This document shows positions 1-7,859 of a stretch of DNA of 64,000 nucleotides, piece by piece. The notes under the pieces were generated by a model. The model saw nothing but the letters and a program-made list of their open reading frames with translations, was not told the origin of the DNA and ran no database searches. Both the position numbers and the translations under genes were made by a program. The DNA comes from Candidatus Woesearchaeota archaeon (GTDB lineage: Archaea; Nanoarchaeota; Nanoarchaeia; Woesearchaeales; JAGVZT01). Within the stretch, counting starts at the first letter, position 1. Each line of letters starts with the position of its first letter. Where the stretch lies: assembly GCA_017608295.1 (NCBI GenBank), contig JAFCGF010000002.1, positions 62,001-126,000 of the forward strand, given 5' to 3'.

Positions 1-771
1 TGAGACCATGCCACCTAAGTTATCCTCCCTCAACATCAGGACATGGGGCTCAATGTTCATGTTAAGGAATCCCTCCACTTCGTTGTGCATCAATTCAGGG
101 AACACATTCCAGTAGGCGGGGGTCTTCGCATTCTCGTTGAACTGGCATTTCCACCTGTAAGCAGCAGGTGCCATTAAAGGACTCGCATAGATGAGGACGA
201 CACGACCCTTCAGTTCCGTGGCGAGCTGCTCACCTCGCTCCTTGTATTCTGGATTTTGAAGGATTTTCACTGTGTTCATCACCGCATCCCGCTGGTCCTT
301 GATGAGGTCGGTGTTCTGCAGCACTCTCAGCATGGGGAAGAACAGGAAGGGCAGCGAAGTCCGCGGGGGAAGACCATCTGGAATCTGGATAAGCATCTTC
401 TCGTCAGACAGGGCTTTCTTGGCAAGCTTTCCCCCTGACGTAACCACGGCAATCTGACAGAACTTCCGCTGGGCATTGCGATAGGCATCCAATGTCTCTG
501 GTGTGTTGCCTGAATAGGATACGATGAACACCAAGGTTTCTTTACCAATGTCCTTTGGCAGTTCAGGTCCCAATACTACCTCAACAGGCAATCGCTCCTC
601 TTGGAGATAGCTCTTCAGGAGAAAGCCGCTGATACCACTGCCACCCATCCCTGCAATCACCACTCGCGACACTGGTTTTTCAGCAATTTTCGCGCTTGCG
701 AGATCAAATGCCTGAAGAGCCCATCGTGGGAAAGCCTCAATCTTATCCAACATGTTATCCTTATCTATCAT
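1..771 (-). CDS. Bifunctional phosphoglucose/phosphomannose isomerase (partial, C-terminus outside window)
   Basis: This SIS-domain sugar isomerase should interconvert glucose-6-P or mannose-6-P with fructose-6-P, feeding glycolysis and sugar-nucleotide synthesis in the cytoplasm. The 257 codons in the window stay open to the edge. A SIS sugar-phosphate site GMGGSGIS lies near residues 41-48, a second SYSGNTPETL motif near 76-85, and the second SIS half begins near 170. The family is usually about 320-330 residues, so roughly a fifth is missing. The start chosen is the ATG at 771, the first after an A/T-rich promoter-like stretch at about 795-805. It diverges from aIF1A. The substrate preference between glucose and mannose cannot be read from the sequence. 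Confidence 0.85.
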   Translation of the reverse strand, partial: MIDKDNMLDKIEAFPRWALQAFDLASAKIAEKPVSRVVIAGMGGSGISGFLLKSYLQEERLPVEVVLGPELPKDIGKETLVFIVSYSGNTPETLDAYRNAQRKFCQIAVVTSGGKLAKKALSDEKMLIQIPDGLPPRTSLPFLFFPMLRVLQNTDLIKDQRDAVMNTVKILQNPEYKERGEQLATELKGRVVLIYASPLMAPAAYRWKCQFNENAKTPAYWNVFPELMHNEVEGFLNMNIEPHVLMLREDNLGGMVS

Positions 772-878
772 TGCAAGCAAATCTCTATCATCACGATTTT
801 ATAAAGGTTGTCCTCGGAGAGGCATTTCAAGGGGGCAGTCAGAAAGACTTAAATAACGCATAATGTTCAACTGAGGTG

Positions 879-1244
879 ATGCCACCACCTAAGAGACGGA
901 AGAAAAAAAAGAAGCCGAGGAAGAAATATACTGGGCATCAGCCTGAGACAGTCGTACATGTGCGTCTGCCCAGGGGGGAACAGGTCTTAGGTATCTGCGA
1001 GCGCCGTCTTGGAGGCTCAAGGATGAAGGTCATATGCCTTGATGGCAAGGCACGAGTATGCCGGATTCCGGGCAGGCTCAAGCGCCACCTCTGGGTGCGT
1101 GAGGGAGATACCTTGCTCATACAGCCCTGGGAATTCTCTGGTGATGAGAAGGGCGATGTTCTCTATAAGTATCGGCCATTACAGGTCCAGTACCTCAAGA
1201 GGCACGGCTACCTCAAGGGACTTGAGGATCTTAAAGAATTCTAA
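879..1244 (+). CDS. Translation initiation factor 1A (aIF1A)
   Basis: aIF1A binds the A site of the small ribosomal subunit during start-codon selection. The 121-residue product has the basic N-terminal tail (a run of Lys/Arg at residues 5-15), an OB-fold core with GGSRMKV and RIPGRLKRHLWV (about 45-75), and the C-terminal helix ending in GLEDLKEF. All are typical of the family and the length is normal. GTG at 876 is in frame, but the ATG at 879 follows GAGGTG and is preferred. Its stop codon overlaps the convergent lspA stop: bases 1241-1244 serve both. Confidence 0.95.
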   Translation: MPPPKRRKKKKKPRKKYTGHQPETVVHVRLPRGEQVLGICERRLGGSRMKVICLDGKARVCRIPGRLKRHLWVREGDTLLIQPWEFSGDEKGDVLYKYRPLQVQYLKRHGYLKGLEDLKEF

Positions 1245-1711
1245 TCACGCTTGAATGATATACGCAGTTCTCGAAATAAGAGAGCTACCACTCCACCACT
1301 TATCATCGCGTCTGCAAGGTTAAAGACTGGCCATATCTGGAAATCCATAAAGTCAAACACCGCACCGCGCACAATACGGTCGATGAAATTCCCTAATGCG
1401 CCTGCCAGCAGCAGCACAACACACACCTTCACGAGGCGCTCATCTGGCAGCTTATCAGAAAGCACGAGATATGTTATCACCGAGATAACAACTATCGACA
1501 GGATGATGAGCGGCAGCTGCTGCCCTGGAAACAGCCCGAATAGTGAGCCTGTGTTTTCAACTCGGGTGAGATGAAAAATACCCTCAAGCACCATAATGAC
1601 ATCCAACGGCCCGAGAGCCCGCCTGATGAGCCATTTGATGAGCTGATCAATTCCAGCCAAGAGGAGTGCAGGCACGAGAATCATCGCAATGTCACGAGGC
1701 TTCGCCATCAT
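1241..1711 (-). CDS. lspA: Signal peptidase II (lipoprotein signal peptidase) homologue
   Basis: LspA is a membrane aspartyl protease that cleaves prolipoproteins just before the lipid-modified cysteine. The 156-residue product has four hydrophobic spans and the family motifs in order: IDQLIK (D22, K26), ENTGSLFG (N53), GNFIDR (N108), VFDFMDF (D120) and FNLAD (N131, D134). D120 and D134 match the catalytic pair, and the loop between them is shorter than in Escherichia coli. Longer in-frame starts would run through the promoter. The ATG at 1711, 20 nt from the TATA at 1731-1740, fits a leaderless mRNA. The enzyme is classically bacterial and uncommon in archaea. A lipobox protein is encoded at 27294-28193. 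Confidence 0.88.
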   Translation of the reverse strand: MMAKPRDIAMILVPALLLAGIDQLIKWLIRRALGPLDVIMVLEGIFHLTRVENTGSLFGLFPGQQLPLIILSIVVISVITYLVLSDKLPDERLVKVCVVLLLAGALGNFIDRIVRGAVFDFMDFQIWPVFNLADAMISGGVVALLFRELRISFKRD

Positions 1712-1730
1712 ATGGTCTTCGACCAGCAGG

Positions 1731-1740
1731 ATATTTAAAT
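1731..1740. promoter_or_regulatory. Palindromic TATA box shared by lspA and the nitroreductase gene
   Basis: The sequence ATATTTAAAT reads as a TATA box on both strands. It lies 20 nt upstream of the lspA ATG on the minus strand and 31 nt upstream of the nitroreductase ATG on the plus strand. Both distances suit archaeal promoters, and no other TATA-like element is seen in the 60 bp between the two starts. Confidence 0.6.
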
Positions 1741-1771
1741 GCTTGCCATTCTTGCACATTAGGGGGTACTC

Positions 1772-2281
1772 ATGGACGCTATTGAATGTATTCACACGAG
1801 GAGAAGCATACGCCGGTACGAGCAGAAAGAAGTGCCTGAAGAGCTCATCAAGGAGATTCTTTCTTCAGGCATGACAGCACCTTCAGCACGAAACCAGCAG
1901 CCCTGGCAGTTCATTGTCGTGACTGACAAGGACCTGCTTGAAAAAATCCCAAAGCTTCACCCACATGCAAGGATGGCTGAAAGCGCGGCAGTGGCAATAC
2001 TCGTGTGCGGAGACCTATCTCTTGAGGAAAGCAAGGACTACTGGGTACAGGACTGTTCTGCAGCCACTGAGAATATCCTCCTAGCCTCTCATGCCCTAGG
2101 TCTCGGCGCGGTGTGGTGCGGCATCTATCCGCGGGAGGACCGTGTGAAGAGATTCCGAAAGCTGCTTGGCCTTCCCAAGCATATCATCCCCCTTTCCTTG
2201 GTCCCAATAGGATACCCTGCACACTCAGCAGGTAAGGTCGACCGTTTCAGGAAAGAGCGCATCCATTACAATAAGTGGTGA
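1772..2281 (+). CDS. Nitroreductase-family flavoprotein
   Basis: An FMN-dependent oxidoreductase of the nitroreductase superfamily, probably using NAD(P)H to reduce nitro, quinone or flavin-like compounds in the cytoplasm. The 169 residues start with the family signature IHTRRSIRRYE (residues 7-17). Next come PSARNQQPWQFIVV (about 37-50), an FMN-binding stretch, and a C-terminal GYP (about 150-152) as in other members. It belongs to the short subclass, like archaeal NADH oxidase-type proteins. The ATG follows GGGGGTACTC. Its stop overlaps the upstream signals of the DedA gene, so the two are probably co-transcribed. The substrate is unknown. Confidence 0.88.
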   Translation: MDAIECIHTRRSIRRYEQKEVPEELIKEILSSGMTAPSARNQQPWQFIVVTDKDLLEKIPKLHPHARMAESAAVAILVCGDLSLEESKDYWVQDCSAATENILLASHALGLGAVWCGIYPREDRVKRFRKLLGLPKHIIPLSLVPIGYPAHSAGKVDRFRKERIHYNKW

Positions 2282-2283
2282 GA

Positions 2284-2946
2284 ATGTTCACTGAACTCAC
2301 AAAATGGATTCTGGAGATTATCCAGACTCATGGCATTCTTGGGGTAGTCATAGGAGTCGCACTGGAGAGTATCATCATCCCTATCCCCAGTCCAGTGGTG
2401 GTGATGGCGGCAGGGGCTGTCCTCATAGAGCCGGGCATATCTCTGTTTGCAGCCATTCCCACCCTCATTTTTATCATCACCATTCCTGCGGTAATCACCG
2501 CTCTGTTGGGCTCCTATATCCCCTATGGGGTAGCTTACTGGGGAGGGAAGCCCCTCATCGAGAAATCTGAGAAATACGTGGGGTTGAGCTGGAACGATGT
2601 CGAGAAGGTGCAGGAAAAAGTATTCCGCGGGACAAGAGATGAAGTCTCGGTCTTTTTCTTCAGGGCATTGCCAATCATGCCACTCTCAATTGTATCTGCT
2701 GCAGCTGGAGCCATCAAGATGGACTTCAAGAGGTACTCTCTCGCGACACTCTTAGGGATGATTCCCCGCGTTATCATCCTCGCACTACTGGGGTGGAAAC
2801 TGGGTGAATTCTACATGGGATTAGCGATGCGCTTCGAGAACCTTGAATCAGTCATCAGCATCACGATAATCCTCGGAATTCTTGCAGTTCTTGTCATACA
2901 CAAGTTCAAGCTGATTGACCGCATAGAGAAACTGATGATTAAGTAG
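2284..2946 (+). CDS. DedA/VTT-domain membrane protein
   Basis: A polytopic membrane protein of the DedA (VTT/SNARE-associated) superfamily, whose members move lipid carriers or phospholipids across membranes. The 220-residue product opens with a re-entrant-type segment ESIIIPIPSPVVVMAAGA (about 28-45). It has the central FFRALPIMPLSIVSAAAGA stretch (Arg then Pro, about 126-145), a typical family hallmark, and a C-terminal span. GTG codons at 2275 and 2278 are in frame, but the ATG at 2284 follows GGTGAG and is preferred. The nitroreductase stop lies 2 nt upstream, indicating one transcript. Its neighbour downstream is a lipid-kinase-like gene, which supports a role in lipid carriers. Confidence 0.85.
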   Translation: MFTELTKWILEIIQTHGILGVVIGVALESIIIPIPSPVVVMAAGAVLIEPGISLFAAIPTLIFIITIPAVITALLGSYIPYGVAYWGGKPLIEKSEKYVGLSWNDVEKVQEKVFRGTRDEVSVFFFRALPIMPLSIVSAAAGAIKMDFKRYSLATLLGMIPRVIILALLGWKLGEFYMGLAMRFENLESVISITIILGILAVLVIHKFKLIDRIEKLMIK

Positions 2947-2956
2947 GTGCCTGGGA

Positions 2957-3556
2957 ATGGGATTATCTCTCTTCGAGTTTCGGAGGCAGCTTGCCCACAT
3001 CATCTTCGGCCTTATCGTTGTCGGGCTGATATTTGTGGGCTGGGCAACAGCAGAAAGAGTGCTGATTTCTTTGCCCATCGCCTTAGGCATGCTTAAGCTC
3101 CTGCAGGCAGGGCATTTCCCAATCCTTTCCCCGGCATTCAACAAGCTGGAGAGAGAGAATGACATGAAGATAAATCCAGGAATCTCGATTATGGTTTTTC
3201 TTGTGGCGTTGTGGCTGCTCCTGTTTGCTCTCGAGAATTATAACGTCAATATAGTCATGGGCTCAGTCATAATCTGGGCTTTTGGGGATTCGATTGGACA
3301 TATCTTTGGGGCATCATTTGGCAGGATTTCCACAACTATTGACAGGACAAAGAAGATAGAGGGGGTAGTAGTCGCATTTCTCTTTGCTGTGCTTGCCGCA
3401 CGCATTTTTGTCCAAAGGGACATGGCCATAGCTGGTGCAGGAGTAGGTGTTTTTGTAGAGCTTCTCAAGCTAAGAGTGCTAGGTAGAAGAATACCTGACA
3501 ACTTCACAGTTCCTCTCGCAGCTGCTTTTGCGATGGTTGTTGTAGGGCTTCTCTGA
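2957..3556 (+). CDS. SEC59/DGK1-type polyisoprenol or lipid kinase (CTP-dependent)
   Basis: This integral membrane protein resembles dolichol kinase, phytol kinase and yeast diacylglycerol kinase, which use CTP to phosphorylate a lipid alcohol. Visible hallmarks in the 199 residues are FEFRRQLAHIIFG near the N-terminus, then GDSIGHIFGASFGR (about 108-121), KKIEG (about 129-133) and a C-terminal DNFTVPL (about 180-186), separated by several hydrophobic spans. It starts 10 nt after the DedA-like gene, so the pair may supply or recycle a polyprenyl-phosphate glycan carrier. Phosphatidate cytidylyltransferase is the main alternative name for this fold, and the exact lipid is unknown. Confidence 0.75.
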   Translation: MGLSLFEFRRQLAHIIFGLIVVGLIFVGWATAERVLISLPIALGMLKLLQAGHFPILSPAFNKLERENDMKINPGISIMVFLVALWLLLFALENYNVNIVMGSVIIWAFGDSIGHIFGASFGRISTTIDRTKKIEGVVVAFLFAVLAARIFVQRDMAIAGAGVGVFVELLKLRVLGRRIPDNFTVPLAAAFAMVVVGLL

Positions 3557-3597
3557 GGAACATTTTTAAACCTGGGAATGGGATTTCATAGGGGATA

Positions 3598-5361
3598 ATG
3601 GCACATAACAATTCTGAAGCGGATAAATCGAAAATTTCTATAGGAAAACTGGTACGGATAGCTGGGCCTGTCGTTGTCGCAACCGGCCTGCAGGCAAAGA
3701 TGTATGACAGGGTCTATGTTGGCAAGGAGCGCCTCATGGGAGAGGTCATCGTTGTCAGGGAAGAGCTCTCGACAATCCAGGTGTACGAGGATGCTGAAGG
3801 CCTAAAGCCCGGAGAAGACGTACATGGCACCGGAGAGCCGCTATCTGTCGAACTCGGGCCCGGACTCCTCACAAGCATCTATGACGGCATCCAAAGGCCG
3901 CTGCCTGCCATCGCAAAGAAGGAAGGTGACTTCATCAGCCGCGGAATCTCAGCCCAAGCTCTTGACCCGAAGAAGAAATGGGAATTCACTCCAGTAGTCA
4001 AAAAGGGAGACCTTCTCACACCTGGCATGGTTCTTGGCACAGTACAGGAGACAGAAATGATAGAGCACAAGGTGCTTGTTCCTCCAACAATCTCAGGAAA
4101 GGCCAAGAGCATCAAGAATGGCTCATTCACAGTGCATGAGCCAATTGTCGTCCTTGACGATGGGATGGAGATTACGATGGCACAGCGCTGGCCTGTGAGA
4201 AGCGCACGGCCTGTCAGTGAAAAACTTCCCCCTGGAGACTTGCTCATCACAGGGCAGAGGATATTCGATGCCATGTTCCCCCTGGCAAAAGGGGGTATCG
4301 CAGCCATTCCCGGCCCTTTTGGCTCAGGAAAAACTGTCATGCAGCAGACTCTGGCAAAGTGGTGTGATGCAGATATCATCGTATACATCGGCTGTGGAGA
4401 GCGCGGGAATGAGATGACGCATGTGCTCAATGAGTTCCCAAAACTGAAGGATCCGCGCACAGGCAAGCCCCTTATGGAGCGGACTGTCCTTATCGCAAAC
4501 ACATCTAACATGCCAGTGGCCGCAAGAGAAGCATCTATCTATACTGGCATTACTATTGCAGAATATTACCGTGACATGGGATATGATGTCGCGCTCATGG
4601 CAGATTCCACATCGAGATGGGCTGAGGCGATGAGGGAAATCTCCTCGCGCCTGGAGGAAATGCCTGGTGAGGAAGGATATCCTGCGTATCTTGCCTCTCG
4701 TCTTGCAGGATTCTATGGCAGGGCAGGAAGAGCTGTCTCTCTCGGAGGGCAGGATGGAACAGTAACTGTTATTGGGGCTGTCTCCCCACCAGGAGGGGAC
4801 TTCTCAGAGCCTGTAACGCAGAACACGCTGCGTGTCGTGAAGTGCTTCTGGGCTCTCGATTCGGTACTGGGCAACAGGAGACATTTTCCTGCTGTCAACT
4901 GGCTCACCTCATATAGTCTTTACAATGAGATGCTTGAGGATTGGTTCGAGAAGCGAGCCACCCATGAATGGGGGGAAAATGTGCGCAGGCTTATGTCTCT
5001 CCTTCAAGACGAGGAGAAGCTACTCGCTATTGTTCAGCTCGTCGGAAGCGACGCACTTCCTGACAAGGAACAGCTCACACTCATCATCGCGCGCATGGTG
5101 CGGGAGTTCTTCCTCCAGCAGAACGCCTTCCATGAAGTGGATACGTTCTGTGAACTGGAAAAGACCTCAGAGCTCATGGAAAGCCTACTCAAATTTGCTG
5201 ACAGGGCCTATGCCGTCCTGGCCACAGGGGCAACCCTCGAGGATATCACAAAGATGAAGTCACGGAGAAAGCTATCTGAGCTCAAGTTCGAAAAGGACTA
5301 TAAAAAATTCCTCAAGAACATCACAAAAGAGATGGAACAGGAATTCGACGCAATCAGTTGA
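3598..5361 (+). CDS. atpA: A-type ATP synthase subunit A (catalytic)
   Basis: Catalytic subunit of the archaeal A1Ao ATPase/synthase. The 587-residue product has the N-terminal beta-barrel (GPVVVATG, about 22-29), the long non-homologous insertion (about 115-200), and a Walker A GPFGSGKT at 239-246. It also has the Walker B-like region and arginine-rich SSRLEEMPGEEGYPAYL segment shared with V-type A subunits. A 13-residue leader precedes the usual start. TATA TTTTTAAA at 3563-3570 and the ATG at 3598 after GGGGATA support the start. Subunit B follows 9 nt later, yet none of the other subunits (C, D, E, F, H, I, K) lies in this window. Confidence 0.96.
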   Translation: MAHNNSEADKSKISIGKLVRIAGPVVVATGLQAKMYDRVYVGKERLMGEVIVVREELSTIQVYEDAEGLKPGEDVHGTGEPLSVELGPGLLTSIYDGIQRPLPAIAKKEGDFISRGISAQALDPKKKWEFTPVVKKGDLLTPGMVLGTVQETEMIEHKVLVPPTISGKAKSIKNGSFTVHEPIVVLDDGMEITMAQRWPVRSARPVSEKLPPGDLLITGQRIFDAMFPLAKGGIAAIPGPFGSGKTVMQQTLAKWCDADIIVYIGCGERGNEMTHVLNEFPKLKDPRTGKPLMERTVLIANTSNMPVAAREASIYTGITIAEYYRDMGYDVALMADSTSRWAEAMREISSRLEEMPGEEGYPAYLASRLAGFYGRAGRAVSLGGQDGTVTVIGAVSPPGGDFSEPVTQNTLRVVKCFWALDSVLGNRRHFPAVNWLTSYSLYNEMLEDWFEKRATHEWGENVRRLMSLLQDEEKLLAIVQLVGSDALPDKEQLTLIIARMVREFFLQQNAFHEVDTFCELEKTSELMESLLKFADRAYAVLATGATLEDITKMKSRRKLSELKFEKDYKKFLKNITKEMEQEFDAIS

Positions 5362-5370
5362 GGTGACAGT

Positions 5371-6753
5371 ATGCTCAGGGAATATCAAACAATAAACAAA
5401 ATCGAGGGGCCGCTGCTTTTTGTAGAGAAGACAGAGCCTATTGGTTATGATGAGCTGGTGAGCATCCTTCTGCCAGACGGCACATCCAGGACCGGAGAGG
5501 TGCTGGATACGAGCAACAAGTTTGTCGTTGTCCAAGTCTTTGAGGGCACTCGAGGCATTGACAGGAAAACCAGGGTGAAGTTCCTCGGTGAAAGCCTCAA
5601 GCTTGCTGTATCCGGAGATATGCTCGGGCGCATATTTGACGGCTCTGGAAAGCCAATTGACGGGGGCCCAGAAATTATCCCTGAGAACAGGATTGATATC
5701 AGCGGCGCTCCCATCAACCCGTATGCGAGGGAAAGCCCAAAAGAGTTCATCCAGACAGGAGTGTCCACTATTGACGGCACCAATACATTAGTGCGTGGAC
5801 AGAAGCTTCCTATTTTTTCTGGCTCAGGATTACCCCATAACCAGATTGCCCTGCAGATTGCCCGTCAGGCGTCTGTTCCCGGGCAGGAAGGGGAATTCGC
5901 AGTGGTATTCGCGGCCATGGGCATCACATTCGAGGAGGCGCAGGAGTTCATCAAGAGCTTCGAGCAAAGTGGAGCCCTGAACAGGGCTGTTGTATTTCTG
6001 AATCTTGCTGACGACCCTGCTATTGAGCGCCTCATCACAGCCCGTCTGGCACTGACTGCTGCAGAATTCCTCGCCTTCGAGAAGGGCATGCACGTTCTTG
6101 TCATCATGACAGACCTCATCAACTACTGCGAAGCGCTGCGTGAAGTAGGTGCTGCGCGTGAAGAGGTTCCTGGCAGGCGCGGTTATCCTGGATACATGTA
6201 CACTGACCTGGCAAGCATCTATGAGCGCGCTGGTAAGATCAAGGGTAAAAAGGGCTCAATAACACAGATTCCCATCCTCACTATGCCGGGCGATGACATC
6301 ACGCATCCCGTGCCTGACCTGACCGGCTACATCACCGAAGGGCAGATTGTGCTGAGCCGTGAGCTGCACCGAAAAGGCATCTATCCCCCAATCAATATCC
6401 TGCCGAGCCTTTCCCGGCTCATGAACTCAGGAATAGGGCCTGAGCGCACTCGTGAGGACCACAAAAACGTATCTGACCAGCTATATGCATCGTATGCCGA
6501 GGGAGTCGACCTGAGAGGGCTTGTGGCGATTGTCGGCGAAGAGGCCCTGTCTAAGCGGGACAGGAGGGTATTGAAGTTCTCTGAATTCTTTGAGAAGCGC
6601 TTTGTCCAGCAGGATCGGTTCGAAGACAGAACCATCGCGCAGAGCCTCAGCATAGGGTGGGAACTCTTCTGCAAGCACCTGTTAAAGGAAGAACTCACAA
6701 AGATAAAGCCTGCTTTCAGGGACAAGTATTACAAGGAACAGCAAGAAAATTAG
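5371..6753 (+). CDS. atpB: A-type ATP synthase subunit B
   Basis: Non-catalytic nucleotide-binding subunit of the A1 head, forming the A3B3 ring with the gene just upstream. The 460 residues show the beta-barrel N-terminus, the degenerate P-loop region [16 protein letters not shown] (about 144-160), the [14 protein letters not shown] segment (about 270) and the conserved [13 protein letters not shown] (about 345). All are typical and the length is normal. The ATG follows GAGGTGACAGT. The usual archaeal order would continue with subunit D. Here a convergent small gene begins after 11 nt, so the transcript ends with B. Confidence 0.96.
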   Translation: MLREYQTINKIEGPLLFVEKTEPIGYDELVSILLPDGTSRTGEVLDTSNKFVVVQVFEGTRGIDRKTRVKFLGESLKLAVSGDMLGRIFDGSGKPIDGGPEIIPENRIDISGAPINPYARESPKEFIQTGVSTIDGTNTLVRGQKLPIFSGSGLPHNQIALQIARQASVPGQEGEFAVVFAAMGITFEEAQEFIKSFEQSGALNRAVVFLNLADDPAIERLITARLALTAAEFLAFEKGMHVLVIMTDLINYCEALREVGAAREEVPGRRGYPGYMYTDLASIYERAGKIKGKKGSITQIPILTMPGDDITHPVPDLTGYITEGQIVLSRELHRKGIYPPINILPSLSRLMNSGIGPERTREDHKNVSDQLYASYAEGVDLRGLVAIVGEEALSKRDRRVLKFSEFFEKRFVQQDRFEDRTIAQSLSIGWELFCKHLLKEELTKIKPAFRDKYYKEQQEN

Positions 6754-6764
6754 GGCAAGGCAGG

Positions 6765-6962
6765 TTATCTCCTTCGTCGTATTTTCTTCCCTTGCAGAGC
6801 CTTATAGATATCGTCAAGAACGAGAGATATTGTTTCCTCACTCCAGCCCCTACGCTTAAGCCTCTTTACTAGGACATTTCTAGCGACTCCCATTCTCCGC
6901 TGGCGCTTGCAGTAGGGGTAGAGCGCAACAATATCTTCCACGAGAGCCGGCACAGGGGGCAT
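6765..6962 (-). CDS. Small basic protein of unknown function
   Basis: A 65-residue basic protein ending in KKIRRRR, with a helix-turn-like middle (RMGVARNVLVKRLKRRGWSEE) that could bind nucleic acid or a membrane surface. No family is recognised. The frame is open further upstream, to 7142, but that extension would cross the promoter of the divergent winged-helix gene. A TATA-like TTATTTATATG at about 6983-6993 lies some 25 nt before the ATG at 6962, so this short leaderless form is preferred. A longer form from about 7070 cannot be excluded. It converges on atpB with an 11-nt gap. Confidence 0.5.
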   Translation of the reverse strand: MPPVPALVEDIVALYPYCKRQRRMGVARNVLVKRLKRRGWSEETISLVLDDIYKALQGKKIRRRR

Positions 6963-7058
6963 GAAGGGAAGAAATTCATCCGCATATAAATAATTGAGTA
7001 TGCTCTGAGAGTATATTGGAATCAATTCATTTATATTTCGGTCACCTCTGCTGAAAGT

Positions 7059-7373
7059 ATGTCCGGCCAGCATCATGAAGGAAAGGAAGTCAGAAAAGAG
7101 ACTCTCTACGATGACCTTGGGTATGTGCTTCGCGGAAAGCAACGAAGAACTGTCTTAGGGGTGATGGACGGACCCATGCTGCCAAGCCAGATAGCACGCT
7201 CAATCAAGGGGCAATATTCGATTTCTCTCAATAATGTCTCACGGGTTCTTCGAGACCTGGAACGGAAAGGGCTCGTGAAGTGTGTCACGCCAGATAAAGC
7301 GACTGGACGCATTTATCTGTTGACTGATAGAGGTCAGTGTGTCCGCAAGCAACTTGTCTCGCGAGACGGTTAA
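7059..7373 (+). CDS. Winged-helix DNA-binding protein
   Basis: A 104-residue protein with one winged helix-turn-helix of the ArsR/MarR-like archaeal type. The stretch LPSQIARSIKGQYSISLNNVSRVLRDLERKGLVKCV (about 41-76) gives the recognition helix, and the wing ends in GRIYLLTDRG. No metal-binding cysteines are present, so a metal sensor is unlikely. A TATA TTTATATT at 7031-7038 lies 21 nt before the ATG. It could regulate the divergent small gene or itself, but no operator was identified. Confidence 0.75.
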   Translation: MSGQHHEGKEVRKETLYDDLGYVLRGKQRRTVLGVMDGPMLPSQIARSIKGQYSISLNNVSRVLRDLERKGLVKCVTPDKATGRIYLLTDRGQCVRKQLVSRDG

Positions 7374-7381
7374 GAGTAGAG

Positions 7382-7789
7382 TCACGTGATGGTGATGTTG
7401 GTCTTATAGGGGCGCTTCGCTCGATTGTTCTTGGGAACATTCAGCGGGTCGATGTTTCCCAGGTATTCCATATCAAGATGGTTGTACCGCACTTCAACGA
7501 CACCTGAGACCCCTGGGAAGAATGTCACTTTCTCCTGGACAGTATCTATGTTTCCGGTTACCCCTGAGAATTCAAGGGCAGTACTGTCAAGGCTCACATA
7601 TATGTTGTCATCATCCTCATAGAATATGCCCTCCCATATGGAGTCTGCGATATAATCCCGTACAGTGGTTCCGGGGGGAACCTTGGTCTTCGCGTCAACC
7701 TCGATGTCCCAGATAATCCTGTCTAGTCCGTTCAGTTTCGCGTCTTCGAGATCTTTCTTTGCCTTCTCCCGTGCTGCATTCCACCCCAT
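7382..7789 (-). CDS. Hypothetical protein with a possible BON-like domain
   Basis: A 135-residue soluble protein with no signal peptide. After a helical N-terminus (WNAAREKAKKDLEDAK), residues 35-115 read as an alpha-beta unit with VRDYIADSIWEG, VSLDSTALEFSGVTG and FFPGVSGVVEVRYNHL. That pattern recalls BON domains (an inner strand followed by a GV-xxV strand), but the match is weak. The C-terminus is basic. GTG at 7798 and ATG at 7795 are alternative starts. The ATG at 7789 sits 4 nt after AGGTGAT and is preferred. It converges with the winged-helix gene over 8 nt. Confidence 0.5.
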   Translation of the reverse strand: MGWNAAREKAKKDLEDAKLNGLDRIIWDIEVDAKTKVPPGTTVRDYIADSIWEGIFYEDDDNIYVSLDSTALEFSGVTGNIDTVQEKVTFFPGVSGVVEVRYNHLDMEYLGNIDPLNVPKNNRAKRPYKTNITIT

Positions 7790-7859
7790 GATCATCACCT
7801 ATAGAATTGAGAGATGGACCAATTGATTAATCTTTCTGCTCAAGAGGGAAATGAAGATT

